From contig NZ_CP011033.1 in assembly GCF_002310815.1 (NCBI RefSeq), positions 248,001 to 312,000 of the forward strand: a DNA stretch of 64,000 nucleotides, read 5' to 3'. The translations under genes were made by a program, and so were the position numbers. Positions 1-9,900 of the stretch are shown piece after piece; positions within the stretch are counted from its first letter, which is position 1, and each line of letters starts with the position of its first letter. The DNA is from Pseudoalteromonas tunicata. GTDB lineage: Bacteria; Pseudomonadota; Gammaproteobacteria; Enterobacterales; Alteromonadaceae. The notes beneath the pieces are model-generated. The model was not told the origin of the DNA. It made no database searches and was given only the letters and a program-made list of their open reading frames with translations.

Positions 1-94
1 CATTCGTTCAAAAACAATAAGCTAGCAAAACTAAATTCAAATTAATAGTGTTTAATTGGCGCGATTTAGATAAACAACCTATTAGGAAATAACC

Positions 95-2146
95 ATGAAA
101 AGCATCGCTCCATTGGCATTATGTATGGCGTATTCTTGTTGCGCATCAGCAAATGAAAACATAACGCAACAAGAGCTAGAAACTATTACTGTGGTCGCAA
201 TTAAAGGAAATGGGATTAAAATTTCATCAACAGCGGTTGTTAATTTACCAGGAACAGCTAATGACCCTATCAAGGGGCTTGAAGCATTGCCCGGCGTTAT
301 TTTAGCCCCATCTAATAGCGGAGGCCCCATTGCGGAGCCTGCTATTAGAGGAAGCTCATCGCAAGATAACCTGTATTTAACTGATGGCTTAGATATGGGT
401 TATGTTTTCCATAATGATGGAGCAAGCGTTTACAATCCATTGCTAATAGAAAGCTTTGAGCTCAAAACTGCGGCTTGGCAGCCAAATTTAACCAATGCTA
501 ATGGTGGCGTTATCTTAACTCAACTGCGTGATGCAGGTAGTTTAGGCAATCAAACTGTATTAGATTTAGGGTTATATCGTAGTGGATTTTTATATGAAAA
601 AGTACTTAGTGAAAGTTTTGCATACTATCTCTCATATCGTGAAAGCTTAGTTCATATTTATGTCGATAACTTTATTGAAGATGAGGAGTTCAGTTTTGCA
701 GTCCCACCTCGTAACCGTGATTATCAAGCAAAGTTTAATTGGCAGTTGAGTGATCAAGATAGTCTTATTTTTGCTGCCAATGGTGCAAAAGACTACATTG
801 AAATTGCATTTGATGAAAACGGGCGTGACATTAATAAAAATCCTGATTTAAAATCAGGTGAACGATATGAAAATTATTACCATAGCCAAGCCATTAGCTG
901 GCAGCGATATAATCAAGAGTATGATTCGAGCAATAGCATAAACTTTTTGCAACAAAAACAGCAAGAAAGAGAGGGAGATATCTTTAGCTGGCAAGCAGAT
1001 ATTGCCAATATTATTATCCGATCCGATACGCGCTATTACGCGGATAATTTTACCTTTGCTGTTGGTGGTTTGATTAAAAGTACGAAAATTGATTACTTCA
1101 ACTCAGGTCGTTTGTTGCCCTGTAATACAGAGTTTGAAATATGCCCAGTCACTTATTTTAGCGATAAATTTAGTGATCAAGGTGATCTTTCGATAGTGGA
1201 CTATTCATTCTATAGCAATATAGAAAGCGATCTAACACCGACAATTAGCTCCCAATTGGGTGCAGCATTTATTGGTTCAGATTTGAACGATGAACAATAT
1301 TTAGAGCCCCGCATTAGAGTATTGTGGCAATTGTATAACAATCATCAATTACATTTTGCTTACGGTGTACATCATACTTGGGTCAACGACTATCGTTTGT
1401 TAGCCAACACTCTGGGTAATAAAAAGTTACACGCCAGTAAATCGAACCAAATAGTGATTGGTTTAAATACAACTCTTAGCAAAAATTGGCAATTAACCAC
1501 CGAGCTTTATTACAAAGATTTTAGTGACTTGGTTATTGCCAACCCATTGGCACAGAAAAGAAATCCACATCAAATTATTAATCCTAGTATTGAGACCTAT
1601 CTTAATGTTGCAAGTGGAGATTCTTATGGTGCTGAATTGATGTTGAATAAGTCATTTAGTGAAGATTGGCTAGGATGGCTAAGTATTGCGTTTAGCAAAA
1701 CAGAGCGAGATAACCCATTAATAGATAAAAAATTTAATAGTGAGTTTGATTTACCTTGGGTAGTAAATCTTGTACTTAATTACCAAATCAATCAGCAGTG
1801 GAGTGCAGGGTTTAAATGGCGTTTTCAATCAGGTCGGCGCTATACAGCTGTCAATTCTGCCACGCCATATTATGAGCAAGACCAACAAGACCCTTTATTT
1901 TATATCCCAGAATATGACAGTTTTAATGCATCGAGTGTCAAAAATTACCATAGATTAGATCTTCGAATTGATTACAAAACACAATTAATGGGACTCGATA
2001 GTAGCATTTACTTCGAATTAATGAATGTATATGCTTTTAAAGCGATTCAAGAATTTGAATACAACAAAGATTACTCTAGTTATGAAAAAGATTATCAATT
2101 TCCTGATATGCCCTTGCCGTCGGTGGGGATGACCCTAAATTTTTGA
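95..2146 (+). CDS. TonB-dependent outer-membrane receptor
   Basis: A 683-residue outer-membrane receptor expected to import a ligand using TonB energy. Residues 1-19 look like a signal peptide (Lys2, hydrophobic core, Ala-Ser-Ala before the likely cut). A TonB-box-like ETITVVA lies at about 29-35. A plug domain follows, with the segment IKGLEALPGV and the AIRGSSSQDNLYLTDG stretch typical of TonB plugs. The rest alternates aromatic and polar residues like beta-barrel strands and ends in a terminal Phe (MTLNF), the usual barrel-assembly signal. The start is supported by AGGAAAT shortly upstream of the ATG. A strong hairpin just after the stop suggests the gene is transcribed alone. The ligand cannot be read from the sequence. 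Uptake of a peptide or siderophore is possible given the NRPS locus, but three unrelated genes lie between them. Confidence 0.85.
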   Translation: MKSIAPLALCMAYSCCASANENITQQELETITVVAIKGNGIKISSTAVVNLPGTANDPIKGLEALPGVILAPSNSGGPIAEPAIRGSSSQDNLYLTDGLDMGYVFHNDGASVYNPLLIESFELKTAAWQPNLTNANGGVILTQLRDAGSLGNQTVLDLGLYRSGFLYEKVLSESFAYYLSYRESLVHIYVDNFIEDEEFSFAVPPRNRDYQAKFNWQLSDQDSLIFAANGAKDYIEIAFDENGRDINKNPDLKSGERYENYYHSQAISWQRYNQEYDSSNSINFLQQKQQEREGDIFSWQADIANIIIRSDTRYYADNFTFAVGGLIKSTKIDYFNSGRLLPCNTEFEICPVTYFSDKFSDQGDLSIVDYSFYSNIESDLTPTISSQLGAAFIGSDLNDEQYLEPRIRVLWQLYNNHQLHFAYGVHHTWVNDYRLLANTLGNKKLHASKSNQIVIGLNTTLSKNWQLTTELYYKDFSDLVIANPLAQKRNPHQIINPSIETYLNVASGDSYGAELMLNKSFSEDWLGWLSIAFSKTERDNPLIDKKFNSEFDLPWVVNLVLNYQINQQWSAGFKWRFQSGRRYTAVNSATPYYEQDQQDPLFYIPEYDSFNASSVKNYHRLDLRIDYKTQLMGLDSSIYFELMNVYAFKAIQEFEYNKDYSSYEKDYQFPDMPLPSVGMTLNF

Positions 2147-2154
2147 TGTCTCAC

Positions 2155-2201
2155 AATGAGTGAAGTGATATACCTTATTTTGGTTTATCACTTCACTCAT
2201 T
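2155..2201 (+). terminator. Hairpin after the TonB receptor gene, terminator-like
   Basis: Perfect 16-bp inverted repeat, AATGAGTGAAGTGATA (2155-2170) and its complement (2186-2201), with a 15-nt loop, starting 9 bp after the receptor stop codon. There is no long T run, so it is a weak intrinsic terminator or a stabilising 3' stem. Confidence 0.55.
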
Positions 2202-2578
2202 TGTGTTTAATGACGCAATGTTTAGCATGAAGAAGCTTTCGTCAAGACGGTGTACTAGCAGGTTATAAATGAAGCAGTGATCAAAGCGAAAGAAAAAAGA
2301 TTAAGGTAGTCCTAATGTAGTTAACTCCTTTTTACATCTCCACATCCCCACATGCTGATTGGGATAAGCCTCTATCGTTTTAATGCATCAACTTGAACAG
2401 GCGACTACTAATGGGCAGGCTGGTATTGAAATTCGAAGACTTGGTGAGTTAACTTTAGGTTTAAGAGCTGCGACAGTGTTGACTTATTCTGGCGACAAAA
2501 TAAATCTACAGTAGAGTCCGCTTAATAGCTTTTTTGCATTACACTGGTACTGATTAAAGCAGTACATTTAAGGGCATT
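2202..2578. other. Intergenic region with a possible gene remnant
   Basis: No convincing gene. One short frame, 2383-2514 (43 codons), contains a protein-like stretch (GIEIRRLGELTLGLRAATVL) but has no ribosome binding site and no recognisable family. It may be the tail of a decayed gene or chance. Ahead of the next gene AAGGG (5 nt from the ATG at 2579) is a good ribosome binding site. Confidence 0.3.
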
Positions 2579-3244
2579 ATGATCACAAAATTACCTCGTT
2601 GGGTTGAATATGGTGCTTTTATTTTGGCCTTAGTCGCGGGCAATGTGAACGCAATAGGGCTAATTGGATTTCAGCATCAATCTATTTCTCACTTATCGGG
2701 ATCTGCAACTTTACTTGGCATTGGTTTAGTTAATGCGTCACTAGAGCAAGTGATTCATTTACTTGGTGTTTTATTGAGTTTTATGCTCGGTGCTGCACTA
2801 TCAGGTCTGATGTTATCGGGTCATTCGTTAAAGCTAGGTCGTCACTATGATTCGTTATTGGTGATAGAGGCGGGACTATTAGCGCTTTCAATTTATTTGC
2901 TCAGTGCAGATTTGTCATGGGGACATTTTAGTGCATCCGCGGCATGTGGTTTACAAAATGCATTAGCGACGACATATAGTGGTGCCATTGTTAGAACGAC
3001 ACATGTAACCGGTATATTTACTGATTTAGGTTTAATGTTTGGGGCCAAACTTCGTGGTGAACCGTTTGATAAGCGTAAAGCAATTTTGTTTTTGTTGATT
3101 ATTATTGGTTTCATTTTAGGGGGCGTACTTGGCGCGTGGCTTTATGCTTACTGGCTTTTTATGGCGCTGGCTGTGCCTGCAACTATTTGTTTACTGCTGG
3201 CACTTGCTTATCGACTTTATAACGCCCGAATTGAGTCAGTTTAG
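2579..3244 (+). CDS. DUF1275 / YoaK-family membrane protein
   Basis: A 221-residue integral inner-membrane protein of the DUF1275 (YoaK) family. The N-terminal part has the family pattern of a small-residue membrane segment followed by a Ser/Thr-Gly motif (GNVNAIGLIGF, then SHLSGSATLLG at about 38-48). Hydrophobic segments are visible near residues 11-32, 57-80, 90-107, 145-160 and 166-212, consistent with about six membrane passes. Length is normal for the family. The start is set by AAGGG five bases before the ATG. The family is widespread in bacteria but its biochemical role is not established, and transport is only a guess. It stands alone between the receptor and the decarboxylase, with no sign of co-transcription with the NRPS genes. 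Confidence 0.75.
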   Translation: MITKLPRWVEYGAFILALVAGNVNAIGLIGFQHQSISHLSGSATLLGIGLVNASLEQVIHLLGVLLSFMLGAALSGLMLSGHSLKLGRHYDSLLVIEAGLLALSIYLLSADLSWGHFSASAACGLQNALATTYSGAIVRTTHVTGIFTDLGLMFGAKLRGEPFDKRKAILFLLIIIGFILGGVLGAWLYAYWLFMALAVPATICLLLALAYRLYNARIESV

Positions 3245-3480
3245 TTTTATTTTTTGAGTTTTTATCTTACCTGACCACATTATTTATTCATCATATAAAC
3301 CATAAGTCACTTAGTTTTTAACTCTGTGACTTATCCCTCATCGACATCAGAAAATTGACTTATTGGTTGTAATAAAAAGCATGGTTTCAGTGTGATTTAA
3401 TTTGATTTTATCTCATTTAACTAATTAATATTTATATGAAATATTTATTAGTTTTCTTGATTTTCATTGAAAAAAACGAG

Positions 3481-3550
3481 CTTGTTAACTACGTTTAACG
3501 CAGGATTTTTTAACCAATGCGCTATTTAGTTGCTCGGTTTAGTTAACAAG
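3481..3550. promoter_or_regulatory. Inverted repeat overlapping the decarboxylase ribosome binding site
   Basis: CTTGTTAACT (3481-3490) and its exact complement AGTTAACAAG (3541-3550) flank 50 nt. Each arm contains the small palindrome GTTAAC. The right arm runs into the ribosome binding site AAGGAAA (3548-3554) of the decarboxylase. It could be a pair of operator sites or an RNA stem that hides the ribosome binding site. The rest of the 319-bp gap (3245-3563) is AT-rich and shows no gene. Confidence 0.35.
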
Positions 3551-3563
3551 GAAAGTCAGAACT

Positions 3564-5327
3564 ATGTATGTTGATAAAAAAACTCAGTTTACTATCCCTT
3601 TTGGGCCCGATTCTCATCCTTGGATCAGTCAAATTCCAGATTTAGCCTATGGTCAATTTGGGGAATTACTGATTACGCCACCCTCAGCCGATCCAGCTAA
3701 AGTGTATGAAGCGCACAACACGTATTTTATCGCTCAGCAACAACATATAAATGAAAAAGATTTACAGTTGCCAGCCGCAGGCCAACAACAAAAACAAGCA
3801 GAAAACCAAGAAAAACTACACCATTATTTACTACAACAAAAAGAACATTTTCTAGGTTATCAAGTAGTGGTGAATACGGATTACAGTGAACTATTTTCAG
3901 CCATGAATACTATGATTAATAATTTAGGCGATCCCTTTACTAATGGCTTTTGTACAGTTAACTCTAAGCCTGCTGAGCGAGCTGTTTTGGATTTTTATGC
4001 TTCAGTATGGCGGGCTAATTGGCCCGCGCAGCGGACTGGAAATCCCGATAGTTACTGGGGTTATGTGCTTAGTATGGGCAGCACAGAAGGCAACATGTAT
4101 GCAATGCTAAGTGCGCGAGATTATTTATCGGGTCATCGTTTAGTCGTTGACCAAAATGATCATCATTTAGTTAAACCTAAACGTCGCAACAGTAATCCTA
4201 ATTATTATAAACCCATCGCTTTTTTTTCTGAAGATACGCATTACTCAATATCAAAAGCGATTCATGCTATGGGCATTCCTTCTTTTTATGATATTGGCAG
4301 TGAGTTTTATCCTAATGAATGCCCTTTAGGTGGGGATTGGCCAAGGCAAGTCCCTTCAGAGCAAGCCAGCAAAGAAGAGCTATATGCTGGAAAATTAGGT
4401 TCGGGCTGTATTGATATTGGCAAGCTGCAATTATTGGTCGAGTTTTTTGCAAAAAAAGGGCATCCGATTTTAATAATACTCAATTATGGCACAACATTTA
4501 AAGGTGCTTACGATGATATTCCTGGAGTTTACAAAGCACTCAAGGATATTTTTATTCAATATGGGTTAGTTAATCGTGAAGTCTGTTTTGGGGATAAGGA
4601 TTCAGATGTGGATATTCGCCAAGGGTATTGGATCCATGTTGATGGTGCATTGGGGGCGTCATTTATGCCATTTATTAACATGGCGATGAAAACAGGAAAA
4701 CTTAATGCAGATAATTTTTTTGAGCATGATTTAGCTTTTCCCGAATTTGATTTTAGTTTGCCTTATATTCATTCAATTGTCACCAGTGGCCACAAGTTCT
4801 TAGGGGCACCCACTCCCTGTGGCATTTATATGAGCAAACAAAAATATCTCGCAACGATGAATAATCCACAATACGTTGGAGCGCCAGATTCAACCTTAGC
4901 AGGATCGCGAAATGGCTTAGCAGCACTGACTTTATGGTCAATGTTAGGTAAAACAGGCTATGCAGAGTTACAAGCAAGGGCCATTCATTCATTGACTATG
5001 ACGCAGACCCTGTACCAACGTTTTAGTGCGTTAGCTAAAATGATCAAGCAGCGTGATGGCATTGATATTTGGCTGCATCGTTCTGCATTTTCACTGTGTA
5101 TTTTGTTTCGCCGCACTAATCCCGCCATTACATTCAAATATTCATTATGTGAAGCACAAGAAGCGGTGAGTATTGATGGGGTTAAATACAATCGACATTA
5201 TGTACATTTATATTGTATGTGGGATCGTAAACAGACAACCCTTGACAGTTTAATGATTGACCTTGCCCAGCCCGGCGCTTTTGATAAAACTGCAGAGATC
5301 ATCTTGAGTAATAGTGCTCTTGGTTAA
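3564..5327 (+). CDS. Group II PLP-dependent amino-acid decarboxylase
   Basis: A 587-residue cytosolic enzyme of the pyridoxal-phosphate group II decarboxylase fold (histidine/glutamate/aromatic amino-acid decarboxylase superfamily), expected to convert an amino acid to its amine and CO2. The PLP-binding lysine is Lys411 in TSGHKFLGAP (nt 4782-4811). The cofactor-contacting Asp is in HVDGALGASF at about 357-366. A Gly/Ser-rich SMGSTEGNMYAML at about 172-184 is the phosphate-binding segment. HYSISKAIHAMG at about 228-239 holds the His that stacks on the cofactor ring. It is longer than classic bacterial histidine decarboxylases (about 380 residues), mostly through an N-terminal extension of some 110 residues. 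Substrate cannot be assigned. The start follows AAGGAAAGTCAGAACT. It lies 1.6 kb upstream of the NRPS genes, with a small gene between; any role in making a building block for the peptide is speculative. Confidence 0.8.
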   Translation: MYVDKKTQFTIPFGPDSHPWISQIPDLAYGQFGELLITPPSADPAKVYEAHNTYFIAQQQHINEKDLQLPAAGQQQKQAENQEKLHHYLLQQKEHFLGYQVVVNTDYSELFSAMNTMINNLGDPFTNGFCTVNSKPAERAVLDFYASVWRANWPAQRTGNPDSYWGYVLSMGSTEGNMYAMLSARDYLSGHRLVVDQNDHHLVKPKRRNSNPNYYKPIAFFSEDTHYSISKAIHAMGIPSFYDIGSEFYPNECPLGGDWPRQVPSEQASKEELYAGKLGSGCIDIGKLQLLVEFFAKKGHPILIILNYGTTFKGAYDDIPGVYKALKDIFIQYGLVNREVCFGDKDSDVDIRQGYWIHVDGALGASFMPFINMAMKTGKLNADNFFEHDLAFPEFDFSLPYIHSIVTSGHKFLGAPTPCGIYMSKQKYLATMNNPQYVGAPDSTLAGSRNGLAALTLWSMLGKTGYAELQARAIHSLTMTQTLYQRFSALAKMIKQRDGIDIWLHRSAFSLCILFRRTNPAITFKYSLCEAQEAVSIDGVKYNRHYVHLYCMWDRKQTTLDSLMIDLAQPGAFDKTAEIILSNSALG

Positions 5328-5878
5328 CTAAATGCAGTTTTCTAAGTCAAAGAGGGAAATAGTTTAAAGCATGTATCGAGCTGACTAAAAATAATTGACC
5401 CTCAGAGATAGGAATGTGAGAATCGATGAAGTATGGAGTTGTAATGGGTACTTTGTTCATAGATTTAAGTAGATATAGTCAAAGTTTAACTTTCTCATTG
5501 GTCAATTGAATGATGAGAGCTCTATTACTACAAGGGTTCAGTGTACAAGTTTCTTGATGTTAGCATTTAAAATCAGTTAATTATTCATAGTTTAAGTTTA
5601 TTAACTCGAATTTAGTCAACTAAGTGTCATGGTAGGGCCATAAAATAAAACTAGCAAAAGACGAGCGTTAAATTATGCAATACATCAGAACACAAAGGGC
5701 CTATTTAGCATCGCAAGCAATCTTTAAGGTGCTGGAGTTTTGTTGATTTTTTGAGGTGAATTACTTCATCATATTGATTTAGTTTAAATTTTTCTTGTAC
5801 CTTTATTTTTAACAAAAATGTAGAAAATAACTTCAGATTATATAATAATGATGCGCGTACAAGAAACAAACTGTTGTA
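5328..5878. other. Intergenic region, no gene seen
   Basis: About 550 bp of AT-rich sequence. Short frames (for example 27 codons near 5426) have no coding character. No clear terminator follows the decarboxylase. A candidate promoter element for the next gene is listed separately. Confidence 0.5.
5819..5846 (+). promoter_or_regulatory. Candidate sigma-70 promoter for the small gene
   Basis: A perfect -10 hexamer TATAAT lies at 5841-5846, about 30 bp before the ATG at 5879. The matching -35 region (TGTAGA, 5819-5824, 16-bp spacer) matches the consensus at only 3 of 6 positions, so the call rests on the -10 box and position. Confidence 0.35.
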
Positions 5879-6118
5879 ATGCTTTTAATATGGACAGATA
5901 AAATGAAAAATGACGCATTAACTGAGTTAAGCAAAAGTCTGAACATTAAAGAAATGGGGCCTGAGAGTATCGATGTACAGTTGGTGCAACATATTTTTAA
6001 GCTTGCCTATGATTTCGGTCATACAGATGGCTGTAGTGGTGTTTATGTTTGCCCTTCTTCTTCTTTTATGTTGTTGAGTGGATATGACGTTGTCACAGGT
6101 AAAGAAGTAACGCTGTAA
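5879..6118 (+). CDS. Small hypothetical protein
   Basis: A 79-codon frame with plausible amino-acid composition. I do not recognise a family. The N-terminal half is charged and helix-like (NDALTELSKSLNIKEMG); the C-terminal half has two cysteines in DGCSGVYVCPSSS (CxxxxxC spacing) followed by a hydrophobic FMLLSGYDVVTG. There is no signal peptide or clear membrane segment. Neither start codon has a good ribosome binding site: ATG at 5879 gives 79 residues, ATG at 5903 gives 71 and better matches the beginning of the charged region. A perfect TATAAT box sits upstream. It is isolated from both neighbours, so context gives no function. Confidence 0.45.
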   Translation: MLLIWTDKMKNDALTELSKSLNIKEMGPESIDVQLVQHIFKLAYDFGHTDGCSGVYVCPSSSFMLLSGYDVVTGKEVTL

Positions 6119-6141
6119 ATAGCCTATATAGCGGCTTTATT
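6118..6141 (+). terminator. Weak hairpin after the small gene
   Basis: AATAGCC and GGCTTTATT can pair around a short loop directly after the stop codon, with a bulge and a short T-rich 3' arm. It is a weak intrinsic-terminator candidate only. Confidence 0.25.
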
Positions 6142-6958
6142 AAGTCGTTGATAAAGTATTTTCCGTATGACTGGATATCGAGTAAAACAATAGCAAGCTT
6201 AAAAAATTATGGTTGCTAGAAAATAATTAGTCTGATTTTTGGATTACAACAATATCCATTTAATCGAAGGCATTTATAGTGTATCAGTACCTAGGGTATG
6301 TTTAGTGATACTTATTTAGAGGGGGATTGCGATGTTTAATTATCAGCTGTTTGCTTAGTAGTGAACATAATAAACATACTGGATCTTTGCTATAAATAAT
6401 GTTTATTAACTTTAATTAAGATACCTTTCTAAATTATTGAACTAGATATTTATTGAGTTCAGTTCACCTGAAAAATGCGAATATAATTATTTTAAATGGA
6501 TTTATTATTCTAAGTTTAGTTTCATTAATCTCACTTATATCAATGGTTTATTTTTCACTACGGGATTTATTTTAAAGTCGCGAACATGTAATACCCCTGA
6601 CATATTAACATACTAGTGTGTAGTTCAATTTTAATATTGTTTAAGACCACTTGTTTAGTCAATTAATCAGGTGTTACTGATTGATAAATAATAAGTTAGT
6701 TTTCCCTCGGCTGCACGAAAAGGGATATTTATTTTTATAAAAATGACAATGTCGAGAGAGGGTGTTAAAGGTCCATAAAAACAAAAAACTAACCTAGATT
6801 AACTTGAGCTCAGATTAAGGATGTTGATTATAAAGATTAAAAAACGTTAAGGTCTTAGGTAGATGAAAATAGTGCAATTGCAGGTTTGCGTCGTTTAAAG
6901 ACTTGTTTGTATCTGTACATTTTATCTTTTTTATAAATTTGATAGCAAAAGCGAAAAT
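6142..6958. other. Long AT-rich leader before the NRPS genes
   Basis: About 820 bp with no credible gene on either strand. It must contain the promoter for the first NRPS gene or a long untranslated leader, but I cannot pick a convincing -35/-10 pair. Short imperfect inverted repeats occur: GTATCA (6281-6286) with TGATAC (6306-6311), and TCCCT with AGGGA near 6700-6725. The sequence directly before the ATG at 6959 has no clear ribosome binding site. Confidence 0.45.
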
Positions 6959-9900
6959 ATGAAACAGTTCTTTTTAAAACTCAGTGAGAAAGGAATAAAG
7001 CTTACTGTAGATGATCAAGGTAAGTTATTAGTAAGGGGCCAGGTTAAGTTATTAACCCAAGACGATAAGGATTTTTTAATTAATAACAAACCAAAAATCA
7101 TTACTGCTATTAAAAATAATCTGCGCGCAAGTTCCAATAAACAGTCATCTATAGTTTCTTGTAATCTAGGTTCACGTTCATCTGTATTATCATTTTCTCA
7201 GCGACGCTTATGGTTTATTGACAAATTACAACAAGGTTCAAGCGAATATAACATTCCTGTTACTTACCATGTTAAGGGCAGCCTTAATATTGCGCTAGTT
7301 GAAAAAACATTAAATGAAATAGTTAAGCGCCACAACGTTTTGCGCACGGTTTACAAAGAGTACTTAGGTGAGCCACAGCAAGAAGTGTTGATGGATACGA
7401 ACGTAACCATTTCCTGTAAAATCTTTAAAAGCGCTGAGGCACAATATCAAGCGTTGCAACAAGAAACTGTCAAACTATTTGATTTGAGTAAAGATGTTAT
7501 GCTGCGTGCTAGTTATCTTCAGCTAGAATGTGATCAAGCAGATAACGGTATTTTGATTTTTAATGTGCATCATATCGCCGCTGATGGCTGGTCGATGGAT
7601 GTATTAACTCGAGAATTTTTAGCTCTTTATCAAGCCTTTGAACAAGGCCATCCGTCTCCTCTTGCGGATTTACCAGTACAATATATGGACTTTGCTGATT
7701 GGCAACAAAAGAAATTCATCGAGTATGGACTGCAAGATCAGATTACATATTGGCAGCGTCAATTGCATCAAATACCTACGCTACATCAAATACCGCTAGA
7801 TCACGAAAGGCCAATGGAAAAGCAGTTTCAAGGTGATTTAGTTACGACAATACTTGATAAATACACTGCGGAAAAACTACTTCAAATCGCAAAAAAATAT
7901 CAGCTAACGCCCTTTATGCTGCTTCACGGTGCATTGGCATTGGTACTGAGCCGCCATAGTGGGAGTGATGATATTGTGATTGGTAGTCCGGTCGCAAATC
8001 GTCAAGAAGCAGTATTGGAGTCATTGATTGGCTTTTTTGTAAATACTCTTGTTTTGAGAGTAAATACTGACCATTGCACTTTGAACGATTATTTTAAGCA
8101 TATTAGGCAAGTGCATTTAGAGGCACAAAGCAATCAGGATGTACCATTTGAACAGTTAGTTGAAGCATTGAATGTACCAAGAAGTAATACTCACAGCCCA
8201 CTGTTCCAAATTTTATTAACAACTAATAATGAGTTTGATGTCGATAACAATTCTATAGAAGAGCTTAAATTGGGTAGTGCTAGTTTACAGCCAATGCATG
8301 AAACATCTCTGACGACGAAGTTCGATCTTGATATTCATATGGCATTAAATGATGAAGGTGTTTCGACGGCGTGGACATATGATGTTTCTTTGTTTAACAA
8401 AGCACACATAGAACAATTGAATCAACATTTATTAAATGTTTTGAAGTCGTTAGCTGATATGGCTGATTCGATGTTTGATATCCCAGAAGAAACATCTCTT
8501 TCAACAGTAAACATGTTTAGTTCACAAGAAGAAACGTTAGCAAATGCGCTTGCTAAGGGACCAAAAATTATCAGTGATTTCTCATCAATGCACGCCATGT
8601 TTGAGTATCAGGCAAGTATTAATCCACATCATGTCGCATTAAAATTTGAAAATAATGAGTTAACATTTCAGGCGTTAAATGAAAAAGCGGATATTATCGC
8701 TGATATTTTGATTGCTCGTTATAAAGTGACTAAAGGTCAGCCAATTGGTTTGTATGGCGAACGTTCGCAGGCAATGATTTGTGGGGTCATCGCGATATTA
8801 AAAGCGGGAGCTGTCTATGTGGCTATGGATGTAAATGCGCCATCGGATAGATTAAACCACATTATTGCCGAGTTAAATTTGTCACTCGTATTATGTAATC
8901 AGCAAATTGATATCCCTTCGAGTTTTTCGAGTTTGACTGTAGTGAGCCTAGATGAACTCACCAATGATAAGGTAGAGATTGGGAGCCCTGTGCGACCAGA
9001 CATTGGAGAGGACGATGCTGCTTATATCTTATATACGTCAGGGTCGACTGGACGTCCAAAAGGAGTCTGTCAAAAACACGGTACCTTAGTGAATTTAGTA
9101 AGTCATCAGGCGAAAATTGACGGAATTACGCAAGCATATAATACACTGCAATTTACGCCATTAACTTTTGATGTATCGGCACAGGAGTTGGCAACCAGCT
9201 GGTTGACAGGAAGTTGTTTAACGTTAATTTCCCAAAAACAAAAAGATCAGTTAGAAAAACTGGCTCAGTTGTTATATCAGTTAAATATCGAGCGCTTATT
9301 TGTCCCTCCAGCTGTGTTTGATTTAATCGCAGAACATGTGAATACCTCAACGAGTAAATTACCCTGTTTAAGGGAAGTATTTGTTGCAGGTGATGTGTTA
9401 AAAATGACAACTAATATTCAGCGATTTATGGCTTCTCACCCGCAATGTGCACTTTATAATCATTACGGCCCGACAGAAACTCATGTTGCAACAACCTACC
9501 GAGTATTCCCTGAGCAGTTAGGAGATATGAGTATTGGGCGTGCTATCGCTAATACTGCATGTTATGTGCTAGATACTCGATTACTCCCTGTGCCAATTGG
9601 CTGCGTAGGAGAATTATTTGTTTCAGGCCCCGGTGTTGCTTTAGGTTATGTCAATAACTCTGAATTGACCGCTGAAAGTTTTATACATCATGAATTATAT
9701 AACGAAGTAATTTATAAGACTGGTGATCTTGTTCGTTACAACCGAGATGGCACACTTCACTTTATTGGCCGAGCTGATAACCAAATTAAAATTCGAGGCT
9801 TTAGAATTGAACTGGGTGAAGTTACCTTCGCAATTGAGGCGCAACCAGACATCGACTCAGCGGTTGTAGTGGTCAACGAATTAGCAGGCAATAAACAATT

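Noticed and set aside
95..2146. Reading the whole locus as a siderophore cluster because of the TonB receptor
   Set aside because: No chelating-group enzymes, no hydroxylase or salicylate/DHB genes are seen, and the receptor is separated from the NRPS genes by about 4.8 kb and three other genes.
2383..2514. 43-codon frame as a real gene
   Set aside because: No ribosome binding site, no family recognised; kept only as a possible remnant in the intergenic entry.
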